Shown here: piece by piece, positions 22,601 to 32,569 of the stretch
Numbering within the stretch: the stretch's first letter is position 1
How the letters are laid out: every line of letters begins with the position of its first letter
From: Lachnospiraceae bacterium
Lineage (GTDB): Bacteria; Bacillota; Clostridia; Lachnospirales; Lachnospiraceae
DNA length: 64,000 nucleotides
Direction: 5' to 3'
Assembly: GCA_029053015.1 (NCBI GenBank)
Contig: JAIDHX010000017.1
Coordinates: 24,771 to 88,770, forward strand
The notes under the pieces: generated by a model
Database searches by the model: none
What the model was told of the DNA's origin: nothing
The model's input: only the letters and a program-made list of their open reading frames with translations
Position numbers and translations under genes: made by a program

Positions 22601-23428
22601 GCCGCCGGTGTTGTGGGCTGCCGCATCATCGATTCCCCCAGAGAGCGGCTGATTGCCGTGCTGACCAACAGCCTTGTGCCGTGCAATGGGCGTTTTCCTC
22701 TGCTGATTACTTTAAGCACCATATTTTTTGCCGGAGCTGCAACCGGAGTGCTGCAATCCGCCGGCTCTGCCCTGCTGCTCACCTGCTTCATTCTTTTGGG
22801 CGTGGGTATGACCTTTCTCGCTTCGAGACTGCTGTCCGCCACGGTTTTAAAGGGACTTCCTTCTTCCTTTACTTTGGAACTGCCGCCCTACCGCCGCCCT
22901 CAGCTTGGACGTATCCTGCTGCGCTCCCTGTTCGACCGCACACTTTTTGTTTTGGGCCGCGCAGTTCTGGTTGCTGCCCCCGCCGGTATCATTATCTGGC
23001 TTGCCGCCAACATCACGGTGTCGGGCTCCAGCCTGCTCTCCCTTTGCGCCGGTTTCTTAGACCCTTTTGCGCGGCTTATGGGACTGGATGGCGTTATCCT
23101 GATTGCCTTTATTCTGGGAATTCCGGCCAATGAAATTGTGCTGCCGATTGTCCTGATGGCTTACCTTTCCACAGGGAGTCTGGTAGAGACGGGGGATCTT
23201 TCTTCCATGCATGCTATACTTACCGCAAACGGCTGGACGCCTGTTACCGCGCTGTGCACCATGCTTTTTTCCCTGCTGCACTGGCCCTGCGCCACCACGC
23301 TGATGACCATAAAAAAAGAAACCGGCAGCCTGAAATGGACGCTGGCATCATTTCTGCTGCCCACACTTTTTGGCTGTGTCATCTGTATCCTGGTAAACGG
23401 AATCGGCAGTCTGCTTCTGAGCATTTAA
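22577..23428 (+). pseudogene. feoB: feoB 3' fragment (ferrous iron transporter, disrupted by prophage)
   Basis: 283 residues corresponding to the C-terminal membrane half of FeoB: SFGCNAAGVVGCRIIDSPRE and RLIAVLTNSLVPCNGRFPLL form the first Gate region, followed by membrane segments (LLTCFILLGVGMTFLASRLL; LVAAPAGIIIWLAANI), ELPPYRRPQLGRILLR, and the second Gate region (FLDPFARLMGLDGVILIAFI). The N-terminal G domain and first membrane segments are missing. They should lie beyond the prophage, tens of kilobases left. As it stands iron(II) uptake through this copy is lost unless the phage excises. A second feoB may exist elsewhere. Confidence 0.85.
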
Positions 23429-23441
23429 TCCACATTTTAAA

Positions 23442-23473
23442 AGCCGGAAAACCATTTTCACAGTTTTCCGGCT
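23442..23473. terminator. Bidirectional terminator between feoB and etfA
   Basis: Perfect 11-bp stem AGCCGGAAAAC / GTTTTCCGGCT between converging genes, with T-rich flank on the + strand and A-rich flank on the other. Confidence 0.8.
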
Positions 23474-23510
23474 CTGTTTATGTCTCTTTTTTGTCTGCTT
23501 CCCGACAGTC

Positions 23511-24554
23511 TTATTTTGCTGCCAGTTCTGCTTTCAGCTTTTCGGTCAGCATGGGAACGATTTTGTTTAAGTCGCCCACGATACCGTAATCTGCCACTTC
23601 AAAGATGGGAGCTGTCTCATCCTTGTTGATAGCAATGATAATGTCGGATTCTTCCATACCTGCCAAATGCTGGATTGCACCGGAAATACCGATTGCAAAA
23701 TAAACATTGGGGCGAACGGTCTTACCGGTCTGTCCAACCTGTAAATCCTTCGGCTTCCAGCCTGCGTCCACGACTGCACGGGAGCAGCTCACGGTTCCGC
23801 CGATTGCCTCAGCCAAATCGTCCAGAAGCTTGAAGTTTTCAGGGCTTCCTACGCCACGGCCGCCGGATACCAGAATCTTTGCATCCATGATATCTACGGT
23901 ATCTGCCACAGACTTTACAATCTCCAGGATTTCTACATACTTATCATTCGGTGTGAATCCGGGATTGAACTCTTCCACAACTGCCTTTGCACCTTCTACT
24001 TTGGGCAGTTTCTGCATAACGCCGGGACGAACGGTTGCCATCTGGGGACGGAAATCCGGACAGGCAATGGTTGCAATGGTATTGCCACCGAATGCCGGAC
24101 GGGTCATCAGAAGCTGGTTGTGCTTCTGCTCGATGTTGGGCTTGGGCTCCAGAGGGAAATCGCCGATATCAAGCTGTGTACAGTCTGCGGTCAGACCTGT
24201 ATGGATTCTCGCGGAAACGCGGGGACCTAAATCACGTCCGATTGCAGTTGCACCAACCAGGAATATCTCCGGTTTATATTTTTCAATGACAGAAGCCAGT
24301 GCATGTGCATAGGGCTCTGTTCTGTACTCCTTTAACTCAGGGTCGTCCACCACGATAACCCTGTCCGCACCGTATGCTGCAAGCTCATCTGCAAGACCTT
24401 TCACATCGCTGCCGACCAAAACTGCGGTCACTTCCGTACCCAGATCACCCGCAAGGCTTTTTCCCTTGCCAATCAGTTCAAAAGCGATGCCGCTGATTTC
24501 ATTATCTACCTGCTGCGCAAAGACAAATACGCCTTTATATTCTTCTAAATTCAT
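23511..24554 (-). CDS. etfA: Electron transfer flavoprotein alpha subunit
   Basis: 347 residues from the ATG at 24552-24554 (GAGGAA upstream). It begins MNLEEYKGVFVFAQQVDNEI. The C-terminal FAD domain shows GGRGVGSPENFKLLDDLAEA, SCSRAVVDAGW and QVGQTGKTVRPNVYFAIGISGAIQHLAGM, the canonical EtfA signature. With EtfB and Bcd it forms the electron-bifurcating complex that reduces crotonyl-CoA and ferredoxin using NADH. Last gene of the butyrate operon, 44 bases after etfB. It ends facing the disrupted feoB. Confidence 0.95.
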   Translation of the reverse strand: MNLEEYKGVFVFAQQVDNEISGIAFELIGKGKSLAGDLGTEVTAVLVGSDVKGLADELAAYGADRVIVVDDPELKEYRTEPYAHALASVIEKYKPEIFLVGATAIGRDLGPRVSARIHTGLTADCTQLDIGDFPLEPKPNIEQKHNQLLMTRPAFGGNTIATIACPDFRPQMATVRPGVMQKLPKVEGAKAVVEEFNPGFTPNDKYVEILEIVKSVADTVDIMDAKILVSGGRGVGSPENFKLLDDLAEAIGGTVSCSRAVVDAGWKPKDLQVGQTGKTVRPNVYFAIGISGAIQHLAGMEESDIIIAINKDETAPIFEVADYGIVGDLNKIVPMLTEKLKAELAAK

Positions 24555-24598
24555 CATTTCCTCGCTTTCTGCCGCCAAAGCGGCACATGTTATAGAGC

Positions 24599-25381
24599 TT
24601 AAATTACATGTTTTTCTTTTAACTTGCCTACAATATAATCTACGGATTCAGAAGGATCCAGAACAACCTTTTCTCCGGCACCCTTTCTTACCTTATTGGA
24701 AGCCTTTGCAATCTGGGTAGGTGAACCCTTCAAGCCTAAGTTGGAGTCATCTACATCCACCAGATTTGCTCTTCCCCATGTGGTAATCTCTGCCTTCACA
24801 GCATCAAAGATACCGCCCGGGGTCATGTAACGCGGCTCATTCAACTCAGAAAGCGCCGTAATCAGGCAAGGCATCTGTGCCTTTAACACATGGTATCTGT
24901 CATCAAACTGACGCTCTACGATTACGCTGTTGCCTTCAACTTCAATCTTCTGCGCATAAGAAATAACCGGAATTCCCAGATGCTCGGAAATCTGCGGTCC
25001 TACCTGCGCAGTATCGCCGTCGATTGCCTGACGTCCTGTGATAATCAAGTCATATTCCAGATTGCGGATTGCACCTGCCAGTGTCTGGCTGGTTGCCCAT
25101 GTATCTGCACCGCCAAGCACGCGGTCCGTCACCAGAATCGCCTTGTCAGCGCCCATTGCAAGCGCCTCGCGAAGTATATCCTCTGCCGTGGGAAGTCCCA
25201 TGGTAATAACGGTAACCTCTGCGCCGTATTTATCCTTCAGTCTCAATGCTGCTTCCAGACCTGCTTTATCATCAGGATTCATGATAGCAAGCATGGCGCT
25301 TCTGTCAAGTGTACCGTCAGGGTTGAATTTAACGGCGCTCTTGGTATCGGGTACCTGTTTAATACAAACAACGATTTTCAT
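24599..25381 (-). CDS. etfB: Electron transfer flavoprotein beta subunit
   Basis: 260 residues. MKIVVCIKQVPDTKSAVKFN, PDDKAGLEAALRLKD, ADKAILVTDRVLGGADTWAT and the EtfB motif GRQAIDGDTAQVGPQISEHL are all present, as is the C-terminal arm LDPSESVDYIVGKLKEKHVI that contacts EtfA. It binds the bifurcating FAD and NADH in the Bcd/EtfAB complex. It lies between bcd and etfA in one operon. Confidence 0.95.
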   Translation of the reverse strand: MKIVVCIKQVPDTKSAVKFNPDGTLDRSAMLAIMNPDDKAGLEAALRLKDKYGAEVTVITMGLPTAEDILREALAMGADKAILVTDRVLGGADTWATSQTLAGAIRNLEYDLIITGRQAIDGDTAQVGPQISEHLGIPVISYAQKIEVEGNSVIVERQFDDRYHVLKAQMPCLITALSELNEPRYMTPGGIFDAVKAEITTWGRANLVDVDDSNLGLKGSPTQIAKASNKVRKGAGEKVVLDPSESVDYIVGKLKEKHVI

Positions 25382-25449
25382 TGTATTTTCACTCCTTATT
25401 TATAATATTTGCCGCAGCTGAACTTGCTGCCTATGCCTTGTATGTGCTA

Positions 25450-26601
25450 TTACTTCAACAGATTTGCGGAGATAACCATGCGCTGTACTTCGCTGGTTCC
25501 TTCATAAATCTCGGTAATCTTTGCATCACGCATCATACGCTCTACATCATACTCTCTGGTGTAGCCGTAACCGCCGTGAAGCTGTACAGCCTTTGTCGTA
25601 ACCTCCATTGCAACCTCTGCAGCATATAATTTAGCCTGTGCAGCTTCAAAGGAGTATTCCTTCTGGGTAGCCTTTGCCATTGCTGCCTTGTAAACCAGAA
25701 GCTTTGCAGCCTCTACCTTGGTCGCCATGTCAGCAAGCTGGAACTGCGTATTCTGGAAAGCGCCGATTGCTTTGCCAAACTGTTTTCTCTCCTGCACATA
25801 AGCGATGGTTCTCTCCAGTGCGCCCTCTGCAATACCGAGTGCCTGGGAAGCGATACCGATACGTCCGCCGTCCAGCGTATGCATTGCAATCTTGAAGCCC
25901 TGTCCTAATTTGCCGAGCAGGTTTTCCTGCGGGATACGGCAGTCGGTGAAGATAAGCTCATATGTAGAAGAACCACGGATACCCATCTTCTTTTCCTTGG
26001 TACCGAAGCTAAAGCCCGGAGTGCCTTTTTCTACGATAAATGCGGAGATTTCCTTAATCATTCTGCCGCGCTTTTCTACTGTGCCGGTCACAGCAAAGAT
26101 AACATATACGTCTGCTTCCTTGCCGTTGGTAATGAAGATTTTGGAGCCGTTTAAGATATACTCGTCGCCGTCTAAAACAGCCTTGGTCTGCTGTCCCTGT
26201 GCGTCGGTACCTGCGCCGGGCTCGGTAAGGCCGAATGCGCCAAGCTTCTCACCTTTTGCAAGAGGAACCAGATATTTCTGCTTCTGCTCTTCCGTACCGA
26301 ATGTCATAATCGGGTCGCAGCACAGAGAGGTATGTGCGGATACGATAACGCCTGTGGTGCCGCAGACCTTGGAAAGCTCCTCCACGCACATTACGTAGGT
26401 CAGAGGGTCACAGCCCTGTCCGCCGTACTCCTTGGGAACCGGAATCCCTAAGAAGCCCAGCTTAGCCATCTTTTCTACGGTACCGCGGGGAAATTCCTCG
26501 GTCTCGTCCACCTCTTGCGCAAGAGGCTTTACTTCTTTTTCAGCGAACTCCTTAAACAGAGTGCGCGCCATTTCATGTTCTTTTTTCAAAGTAAAATCCA
26601 T
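25450..26601 (-). CDS. bcd: Butyryl-CoA dehydrogenase (short-chain acyl-CoA dehydrogenase)
   Basis: 383 residues. MDFTLKKEHEMARTLFKEFA, FGLTEPGAGTDAQGQQTKA (FAD/substrate binding), and GGYGYTREYDVERMMRDAK followed by YEGTSEVQRMVISANLLK, where the Glu of YEGTSE is the family catalytic base. Length is standard. It reduces crotonyl-CoA to butyryl-CoA, taking electrons from EtfAB. Position between hbd and etfB supports bcd rather than another acyl-CoA dehydrogenase. Confidence 0.95.
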   Translation of the reverse strand: MDFTLKKEHEMARTLFKEFAEKEVKPLAQEVDETEEFPRGTVEKMAKLGFLGIPVPKEYGGQGCDPLTYVMCVEELSKVCGTTGVIVSAHTSLCCDPIMTFGTEEQKQKYLVPLAKGEKLGAFGLTEPGAGTDAQGQQTKAVLDGDEYILNGSKIFITNGKEADVYVIFAVTGTVEKRGRMIKEISAFIVEKGTPGFSFGTKEKKMGIRGSSTYELIFTDCRIPQENLLGKLGQGFKIAMHTLDGGRIGIASQALGIAEGALERTIAYVQERKQFGKAIGAFQNTQFQLADMATKVEAAKLLVYKAAMAKATQKEYSFEAAQAKLYAAEVAMEVTTKAVQLHGGYGYTREYDVERMMRDAKITEIYEGTSEVQRMVISANLLK

Positions 26602-26676
26602 GATATTATTTCCTCCATCAAATTATTTGTTCAATCTGCAACTCATGCCGTTATGCGGCACAAGTAATCCGTCTGC

Positions 26677-27516
26677 TTACTTTGCGTAGTCGTAGAAGCC
26701 CTTGCCGGTCTTTTTGCCGAGCTTGCCTGCACGTACCATCTTTCTGAGCAGGGGATGAGGACGATACTTCGGGTCGCCCGTTTCATTCTGCAGCACTTCC
26801 ATGATGGCAAGCACGATATCCAGTCCAACCAAATCGCCAAGCGCCAGAGGTCCCATGGGATGGGAAGCGCCCAGTTTCATTGCCTCGTCGATATCCGCTA
26901 CGCTTGCAATACCGTCTGCGTAGATGCCGATTGCTTCATTAATCATGGGAATCAGGATTCTGTTTACCACAAAGCCGGGAGCTTCCTTTACTTCAACGGG
27001 AGTCTTGCCGATTTCGGAAGCGATGCCCTTAATCTTCTCTACCAGTTCGACCGGTGTGTTCTCGCCTGCGATAACCTCTACCAGCTTCATTCTGTCAGCC
27101 GGATTGAAGAAATGCATACCAATCATGGGTCTGTCAAGGCCTGCGCCGATTTCTGTGATGGACAGGGAAGAGGTGTTGGTTGCAAAAATGCAGTCAGGCT
27201 TTACGATATCCTGTAATTCCTTGAAGGTTGTCTTCTTAATCTGCATATTCTCGGGAGCAACCTCGATAACCAAATCACAGTCCGTGCAGATATCCTTCAG
27301 ACCGGTTGTAATCTTGCCCAGGATTTCATCTGCCTTATCCTGTGTGATTTTTTCCTTATTTACTAAAAATGTCATGTTTTTGGCAATTCTGCCCTTGCCG
27401 CCGTCAGCAAATTCCTGCTTAATGTCACAAAGACATACTTCGTAACCGTCTGTCATGGCAAATGCCTGTGCGATTCCTGCACCCATGGTGCCTGCGCCGA
27501 TAATACCTACCTTCAT
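26677..27516 (-). CDS. hbd: 3-hydroxybutyryl-CoA dehydrogenase
   Basis: 279 residues. The N-terminal Rossmann fold has [18 protein letters not shown]. The catalytic region is [20 protein letters not shown] with [19 protein letters not shown] (active-site His), and the C-terminal domain has [17 protein letters not shown] and [20 protein letters not shown]. It reduces acetoacetyl-CoA to 3-hydroxybutyryl-CoA with NAD(P)H. Length matches clostridial Hbd (about 280). Confidence 0.95.
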   Translation of the reverse strand: MKVGIIGAGTMGAGIAQAFAMTDGYEVCLCDIKQEFADGGKGRIAKNMTFLVNKEKITQDKADEILGKITTGLKDICTDCDLVIEVAPENMQIKKTTFKELQDIVKPDCIFATNTSSLSITEIGAGLDRPMIGMHFFNPADRMKLVEVIAGENTPVELVEKIKGIASEIGKTPVEVKEAPGFVVNRILIPMINEAIGIYADGIASVADIDEAMKLGASHPMGPLALGDLVGLDIVLAIMEVLQNETGDPKYRPHPLLRKMVRAGKLGKKTGKGFYDYAK

Positions 27517-27557
27517 TGTAGTTCCTCCTTATTTTTTATAATTAATTAAGTAATGGA

Positions 27558-28343
27558 TTAGCAGTTTTTGAACGGCTCTTTTACTTTTTCCTTGTTCTTG
27601 TCAAGGAAGAATGCCATGCCGTATTTCTGGTCTTCCGTTTCAAAGCAGTCGCCGAAAAGCTTCTCTTCCAGCACGATTGCCTCGTCCATGGAAAGGTCAA
27701 GTCCTTCGTTTATCGCCTTCTTGCAGTTACGCACTGCGATAGGTGCGTTCTTTGCGATGCCCGCTGCCATCTTCTCAGCCGCCGGCAAAAGCTCCTCCTG
27801 CGTATAAACTGCATTGACAAGACCAATGCGAAGCGCTTCGTCCGCCTTGATATTTCTTGCGGTATAAATCATCTGCTTTGCCATGCCTGCGCCGACCAGA
27901 CGTGCCAGTCTCTGGGTGCCGCCAAAGCCGGGCGTAATGCCCAAGCCCACTTCAGGCTGTCCGAACACCGCATTGTCAGAGCAGATTCTGATATCACAGC
28001 TCATGGAAATCTCGCAGCCGCCGCCCAGCGCAAAACCGTTTACCGCTGCAATCACGGGAATCGGGAATGTCTCCAGCTTGCGGAACACATCATTTCCCTT
28101 TTTGCCAAACGCCTCTCCCTCCGCTTTGGTCAGCGTGCTCATCTCTCCGATGTCAGCACCGGCCACAAAGGATTTCTGTCCTGCGCCGGTTAAAATGAGG
28201 CATCTCACTTCGTTTAAATCCACTGCATCGAGCGTAGCATCAAGCTCCTCCAGAACCTGAGAATTCAAAGCGTTTAACGCCTTCTCACGGTTGATGGTAA
28301 TAGTTGCAGTCTGTCCTTTTTGTTCATATAAAATATATTCCAT
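27558..28343 (-). CDS. crt: 3-hydroxybutyryl-CoA dehydratase (crotonase)
   Basis: 261 residues from the ATG at 28341-28343, with GGAG just upstream. A longer frame extends into the intergenic space without support. The crotonase motifs are AGADIGEMSTLTKAEGE (oxyanion hole), AAVNGFALGGGCEISMSCD and FGQPEVGLGITPGFGGTQRL with the two catalytic Glu residues. It dehydrates 3-hydroxybutyryl-CoA to crotonyl-CoA. The 28344-28534 gap upstream contains an imperfect direct repeat around GCAACC[CT]GGAAATTTGGG and no gene. Confidence 0.95.
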   Translation of the reverse strand: MEYILYEQKGQTATITINREKALNALNSQVLEELDATLDAVDLNEVRCLILTGAGQKSFVAGADIGEMSTLTKAEGEAFGKKGNDVFRKLETFPIPVIAAVNGFALGGGCEISMSCDIRICSDNAVFGQPEVGLGITPGFGGTQRLARLVGAGMAKQMIYTARNIKADEALRIGLVNAVYTQEELLPAAEKMAAGIAKNAPIAVRNCKKAINEGLDLSMDEAIVLEEKLFGDCFETEDQKYGMAFFLDKNKEKVKEPFKNC

Positions 28344-28534
28344 ACTAATCTCCATTCTTGCTGCAACCCGGAAATTTGGGCGCAAGCACAAATTTCTGTG
28401 TGAAAAATTCATTTTTCACACTAGCCTCCATGCCGGAGCGCAACCTGCATGAAAAAAGCCGAAACTGCATTTGCCTCTTTATAACACACACAAACACCTT
28501 TCCGCCTTTTTTCACAGGCTGCAACCTGCCGAAA

Positions 28535-29719
28535 TTAATCTTCTATTTTTACAATTGTGGAGCAGCCCATGCCGCCGCCGATGCAAAGCGTTGCAAGACC
28601 TGTCTTTGCGCCTCTTGCCTGCATCTCATGAAGCAGTGTAACCAGAATACGGCATCCGGAAGCGCCTACGGGATGACCCAGTGCAATCGCGCCGCCGTTG
28701 GGATTTAACTGCTTATCTACATCGATGCCCAGATCCTTGCCGACTGCCACGGACTGTGCAGCAAATGCTTCGTTTGCCTCGATGATATCGAAGTCTTCAA
28801 TCTTCATGCCGGTCTTAGCCATAACCTTCTTAGTCGCTGCCACAGGACCGATACCCATTACCTCAGGTCTTACGCCTGCAAGCGCGCCTGCCACAAAGGT
28901 TGCCATCGGCTTAACGCCAAGCTCCTTTGCCTTTTCCTCACTCATTACCACGATAGCTGCTGCGCCGTCGTTGATACCGGAAGCATTGCCTGCCGTTACA
29001 AATCCGCCCGGGTTGATGGGACGAAGCTTTGCAAGTCCTTCCATGGTAGAGCCCGCGCGAGGACCTTCATCTTTGTTGAATATGATGGTTTCTTTTTTCT
29101 TCTTTACTTCTACAGGAACGATTTCCGCATCGAATGCACCGGAAGCCTGTGCTGCTTCTGCCTTTTGCTGGCTCTTTAATGCAAACGCATCCAGCTCTTC
29201 ACGGGTCAGTCCCCACTCTTCGCAGATGTTGTCTGCCGTCTTAATCATATGGTAATCATTGAAAGCATCCCAAAGTGCATCCTTAATCATGGTATCCACC
29301 ATGGTTGCGTTGCCCATACGGTATCCATAACGCGCCTGCGGAATCGCATAAGGTGCCATGGACATATTTTCCATACCGCCTGCCACTACGATATCTGCAT
29401 CGCCTGCCATAATCATCTGTGCAGCCTGATTCACACAGTTTAAGCCGGAGCCGCATACAACATTCATGGTAACAGCGGGAACTTCGATGGGAAGGCCTGC
29501 CTTGATGGAAGCCTGACGTGCAACGTTCTGTCCCTGTCCTGCCTGAATTACGCAGCCCATGTACACCTGGTCTACCGCTTCAGGAGCCACACCTGCTCTG
29601 TTTAATGCTTCTTTGATTACGATTGCTCCCAGCTCAGCCGCCGGAGTCGTGCTCAGAGTGCCGCCCATGGTACCGATTGCAGTACGGCATGCGCCTGCTA
29701 ATACAACTTTTCTTGACAT
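28535..29719 (-). CDS. thl: Acetyl-CoA acetyltransferase (thiolase)
   Basis: 394 residues from the ATG at 29717-29719, after [31 protein letters not shown], nucleophile Cys in [31 protein letters not shown], and the C-terminal [20 protein letters not shown] and [15 protein letters not shown] with catalytic His and Cys. It condenses two acetyl-CoA to acetoacetyl-CoA, the first step of butyrate formation, and is the first gene of the operon. Confidence 0.95.
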   Translation of the reverse strand: MSRKVVLAGACRTAIGTMGGTLSTTPAAELGAIVIKEALNRAGVAPEAVDQVYMGCVIQAGQGQNVARQASIKAGLPIEVPAVTMNVVCGSGLNCVNQAAQMIMAGDADIVVAGGMENMSMAPYAIPQARYGYRMGNATMVDTMIKDALWDAFNDYHMIKTADNICEEWGLTREELDAFALKSQQKAEAAQASGAFDAEIVPVEVKKKKETIIFNKDEGPRAGSTMEGLAKLRPINPGGFVTAGNASGINDGAAAIVVMSEEKAKELGVKPMATFVAGALAGVRPEVMGIGPVAATKKVMAKTGMKIEDFDIIEANEAFAAQSVAVGKDLGIDVDKQLNPNGGAIALGHPVGASGCRILVTLLHEMQARGAKTGLATLCIGGGMGCSTIVKIED

Positions 29720-29795
29720 TTGTCTTTCCTCCATTTTTCCGCATTTTCGGGCTTTTACAATGATTGTTATTTTTTTGTCATTGCCGATTGTTTTT

Positions 29796-29824
29796 ATTTT
29801 AACATAGGAGAATATGTTTTGCAA
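29796..29824 (-). promoter_or_regulatory. Promoter of the butyrate operon
   Basis: TTGCAA - 17 bases - TAAAAT on the minus strand, about 75 bases before the thiolase start. It is the only good promoter I see for the six genes, and is divergent from rarA. Confidence 0.65.
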
Positions 29825-29938
29825 TGGCTTTTCATGTGAGTTTTGGAAAAAAGAAAACAACAATATATTTGACGGAAAAACCTATCCTATATTAATATGA
29901 ACATGTATGCAAAAAGAAAATGTACTGTAAGGAGTCAT

Positions 29939-31279
29939 ATGGATCAGTTATCTTTATTTGACATGCCGGATGAAAACGCTTCTTTTTCCGTCTCAACGCC
30001 GCTTGCAGACAGATTAAGGCCGCAGACACTGGATGACTATATCGGACAGAAGCATCTTTTAGGAAAAGGAAAAATACTCCGCCAAATGCTGGAGCGCGAT
30101 TTGATTGCTTCCATGATATTTTGGGGACCTCCCGGTGTCGGCAAGACCACGCTGGCGCGTATCATTGCCAACCGAACCAAATCCCGCTTTATCAATTTCA
30201 GCGCCGTTACCAGCGGTATCAAAGAAATCAAGGATATTATGAAGCAGGCCGATGAAAACCGCGCCTATGGTATCCGCACCCTTGTCTTTGTGGACGAAAT
30301 CCACCGCTTCAACAAGGCGCAGCAGGATGCCTTTCTCCCCTATGTGGAAAAAGGCAGCATCACCCTGATTGGCGCCACGACGGAGAATCCCTCCTTTGAA
30401 ATCAACGCCGCTCTTTTATCGCGCTGCAAGGTCTTTGTCCTGCAGGCGCTGACTACGGAGGACTTGACAGAGCTGCTCACCCATGCCGTGGAGGACAAGC
30501 GCGGTTTTGGCGGCAGCACCATCTATATGGAAGAAAACGTACTGCCCGCCATTGCTTCTTTTTCCAACGGAGATGCGCGGACAGCATTAAACACACTGGA
30601 AATGGCCATTTTAAACGGGGAAATCCAGCCGGACGGCTCCATCTCCATAAAACAGGATACGCTGGAGCAATGTCTCGGAAAGAAGGCGCTTCTCTACGAC
30701 AAAAAGGGAGAGGAACACTATAACCTGATTTCCGCCCTCCACAAATCCATGCGCAACAGCGACCCTGACGCGGCGGTTTACTGGCTGGCCCGTATGCTGG
30801 AAGCAGGAGAAGACCCTCTTTTTATTGCCAGGCGGCTGATACGCTTTGCCAGCGAAGATATCGGACTTGCCGACAGCCAGGCGCTGCCGCTTGCCGTAGC
30901 TGCTTATCAGGCGTGCCACTTTAACGGTATGCCGGAGTGTAACCTGAATCTGGCGCAGACGGTGATTTATCTGTCCCTCGCGCCGCGCTCCAATGCGGTC
31001 TACACTGCCTACGAGGACGCCAAAAAGGACGCCCTTACCATGCTTTCCGAGCCTGTCCCTCTTGTAATACGCAACGCGCCCACTTCTCTTATGAGCGAGC
31101 TGCACTATGGGGACGGCTATGTGTATGCCCATGACACCGCTGAAAAGATGGCGCAGATGACCTGTCTTCCCGACAGCTTAAAGGACAGGCGCTATTACCT
31201 TCCCACAGAAGAAGGAAAGGAAACCTTTTTCAAAGAACGGTTGGAAAAAAGCCGCGCTTTCCGGTTTAAAAAAACATAA
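29939..31279 (+). CDS. rarA: Replication-associated recombination protein A (AAA+ ATPase)
   Basis: 446 residues, starting at the ATG at 29939 after AAGGAG. MDQLSLFDM is the usual SSB-like start, followed by LADRLRPQTLDDYIGQKHLL, Walker A GPPGVGKTTLARIIA, Walker B TLVFVDEIHRFNKAQQDAFL, sensor NPSFEINAALLSRCKVF and the C-terminal tetramerisation domain (HKSMRNSDPDAAVYWLARML; IYLSLAPRSNAVYTAYEDAK). It acts at stalled replication forks. A plausible promoter TTGACG...TAATAT lies at about 29875-29905. Confidence 0.93.
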   Translation: MDQLSLFDMPDENASFSVSTPLADRLRPQTLDDYIGQKHLLGKGKILRQMLERDLIASMIFWGPPGVGKTTLARIIANRTKSRFINFSAVTSGIKEIKDIMKQADENRAYGIRTLVFVDEIHRFNKAQQDAFLPYVEKGSITLIGATTENPSFEINAALLSRCKVFVLQALTTEDLTELLTHAVEDKRGFGGSTIYMEENVLPAIASFSNGDARTALNTLEMAILNGEIQPDGSISIKQDTLEQCLGKKALLYDKKGEEHYNLISALHKSMRNSDPDAAVYWLARMLEAGEDPLFIARRLIRFASEDIGLADSQALPLAVAAYQACHFNGMPECNLNLAQTVIYLSLAPRSNAVYTAYEDAKKDALTMLSEPVPLVIRNAPTSLMSELHYGDGYVYAHDTAEKMAQMTCLPDSLKDRRYYLPTEEGKETFFKERLEKSRAFRFKKT

Positions 31280-31315
31280 CAGTCCGCTGCAGTGGTTACT
31301 CTGCAGCGGACTGTT
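31278..31315. terminator. Bidirectional terminator between rarA and the M23 peptidase
   Basis: Near-perfect 15-bp stem AACAGTCCGCTGCAG / CTGCAGCGGACTGTT between converging genes. Confidence 0.85.
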
Positions 31316-31326
31316 ATGCCTCTGAC

Positions 31327-32508
31327 TTATTCCGGATGCGCCTCATGATACGCCTCTGCCGCCGGATCCTTCATATCATAAACGCGCCTCCACTCCCTTG
31401 TATTCTCCACCTTTTCCACTTCGCTTCTATGCTTATACAGAAACTGCGTGAGAGGATACACATCTATCCATATCTGATTGCTGCCATCCTTTTGCGATTC
31501 GTCAAAGATAAGCTGCATCCCCCAATGCAGATGAATCACCTCTATATTATTTACATTTTCCGTGGCGCTGTAGCCCGTATGCCCCATGTAGCCAATCACG
31601 TCACCCGCCGTTACAATGCTTCCTTCGGCAAGCCCTTCCGCATAAGGATAATTCTGCCTCATATGGGCGTAATAATAATACCGCCTGCCGTCAAAGCTCC
31701 TGATGCCAATCCGCCATCCGCCGTACTGGTTCCAGCCGATTGCCTCCACATAACCTGATTCCACAGCGATAATCGGCGTGCCAATCTGCCCCATCATATC
31801 GTGTCCGAGATGTGGTCTCTGATAGCCATAGCTTCTGTTGGAACCGAAATCCGCATAATGGGTGTACTCAAACCCCCTCGCAATCGGGGAAAATGCTTTC
31901 AGCCCGTATACCCGCTTCCACACCTTATTTCCGTTTTCGTCCGCCTCCTCTATTTCATACTCTCCTACCATACCACCCAGAACAGCGCCGTAAGCCTCCT
32001 TATAATAGGCGTAGTACTGCATATCCTTTGTCAGTTCTTCCATGGTTACGCCTTCTTCAATAAGCTGTTCCGCCAGCTTGGCCACGTCCTTTGCCAGTTT
32101 TTTGTCATTGGAAGAAAAATCGCCGCCGTAACGCGCCCCCAGATAGGCGAGCATCTCCACCCAGTCAATATGTACCTCTTTTCCCCATGTATTTACATCC
32201 CACTCATAGGCAAGGCAGAGCGCATCATAACTGACATTGAAATCCACCCACTTAATATAGCCGTCGCTGAGCGCTTCCTGCACCCGGCTTTCACTCTCCG
32301 CCGCATCCTGCTCAGCTTCTATGCTTTGTGCTTTTTTTCCGTTCCCCTCTTCTCTTTCACACAAAATACCTGCAAAAGCTGTCAGGCACAGCACTGCTTC
32401 CGCAGCAATCACCAGCTTCCACTTTTTTACCCTGTTTTCCTGCACTTTACACCTGCCCTGTCCGCGCCGTTTGTCCATGCATGCGCTGTATGTTTCGCTC
32501 TTCTCCAT
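31327..32508 (-). CDS. M23-family (LytM) peptidase, membrane anchored
   Basis: 393 residues from an ATG at 32506-32508. Ten codons upstream or downstream are alternatives because no good ribosome site exists. One membrane segment (KWKLVIAAEAVLCLTAFAGIL) follows a basic N-terminus. The C-terminal LytM domain has GHDMMGQIGTPIIAVESGYV, RIGIRSFDGRRYYYYAHM and IHLHWGMQLIF, supplying the HxxxD and HxH zinc ligands, so it should be active. It hydrolyses peptidoglycan cross-bridges, or in Clostridia acts in spore engulfment or cell separation. The middle region (100-200) is of unknown type. Confidence 0.85.
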   Translation of the reverse strand: MEKSETYSACMDKRRGQGRCKVQENRVKKWKLVIAAEAVLCLTAFAGILCEREEGNGKKAQSIEAEQDAAESESRVQEALSDGYIKWVDFNVSYDALCLAYEWDVNTWGKEVHIDWVEMLAYLGARYGGDFSSNDKKLAKDVAKLAEQLIEEGVTMEELTKDMQYYAYYKEAYGAVLGGMVGEYEIEEADENGNKVWKRVYGLKAFSPIARGFEYTHYADFGSNRSYGYQRPHLGHDMMGQIGTPIIAVESGYVEAIGWNQYGGWRIGIRSFDGRRYYYYAHMRQNYPYAEGLAEGSIVTAGDVIGYMGHTGYSATENVNNIEVIHLHWGMQLIFDESQKDGSNQIWIDVYPLTQFLYKHRSEVEKVENTREWRRVYDMKDPAAEAYHEAHPE

Positions 32509-32569
32509 AGCAAATATATGAAGATGCAGGGACATTTATCACAAAGCAGATGCCACGCTTTCCGGACAA

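Noticed and set aside
28344..28534. Possible small gene between crt and thl
   Set aside because: The reading frames have no ribosome site or recognisable product. The segment is better explained as intergenic sequence with a short repeat.
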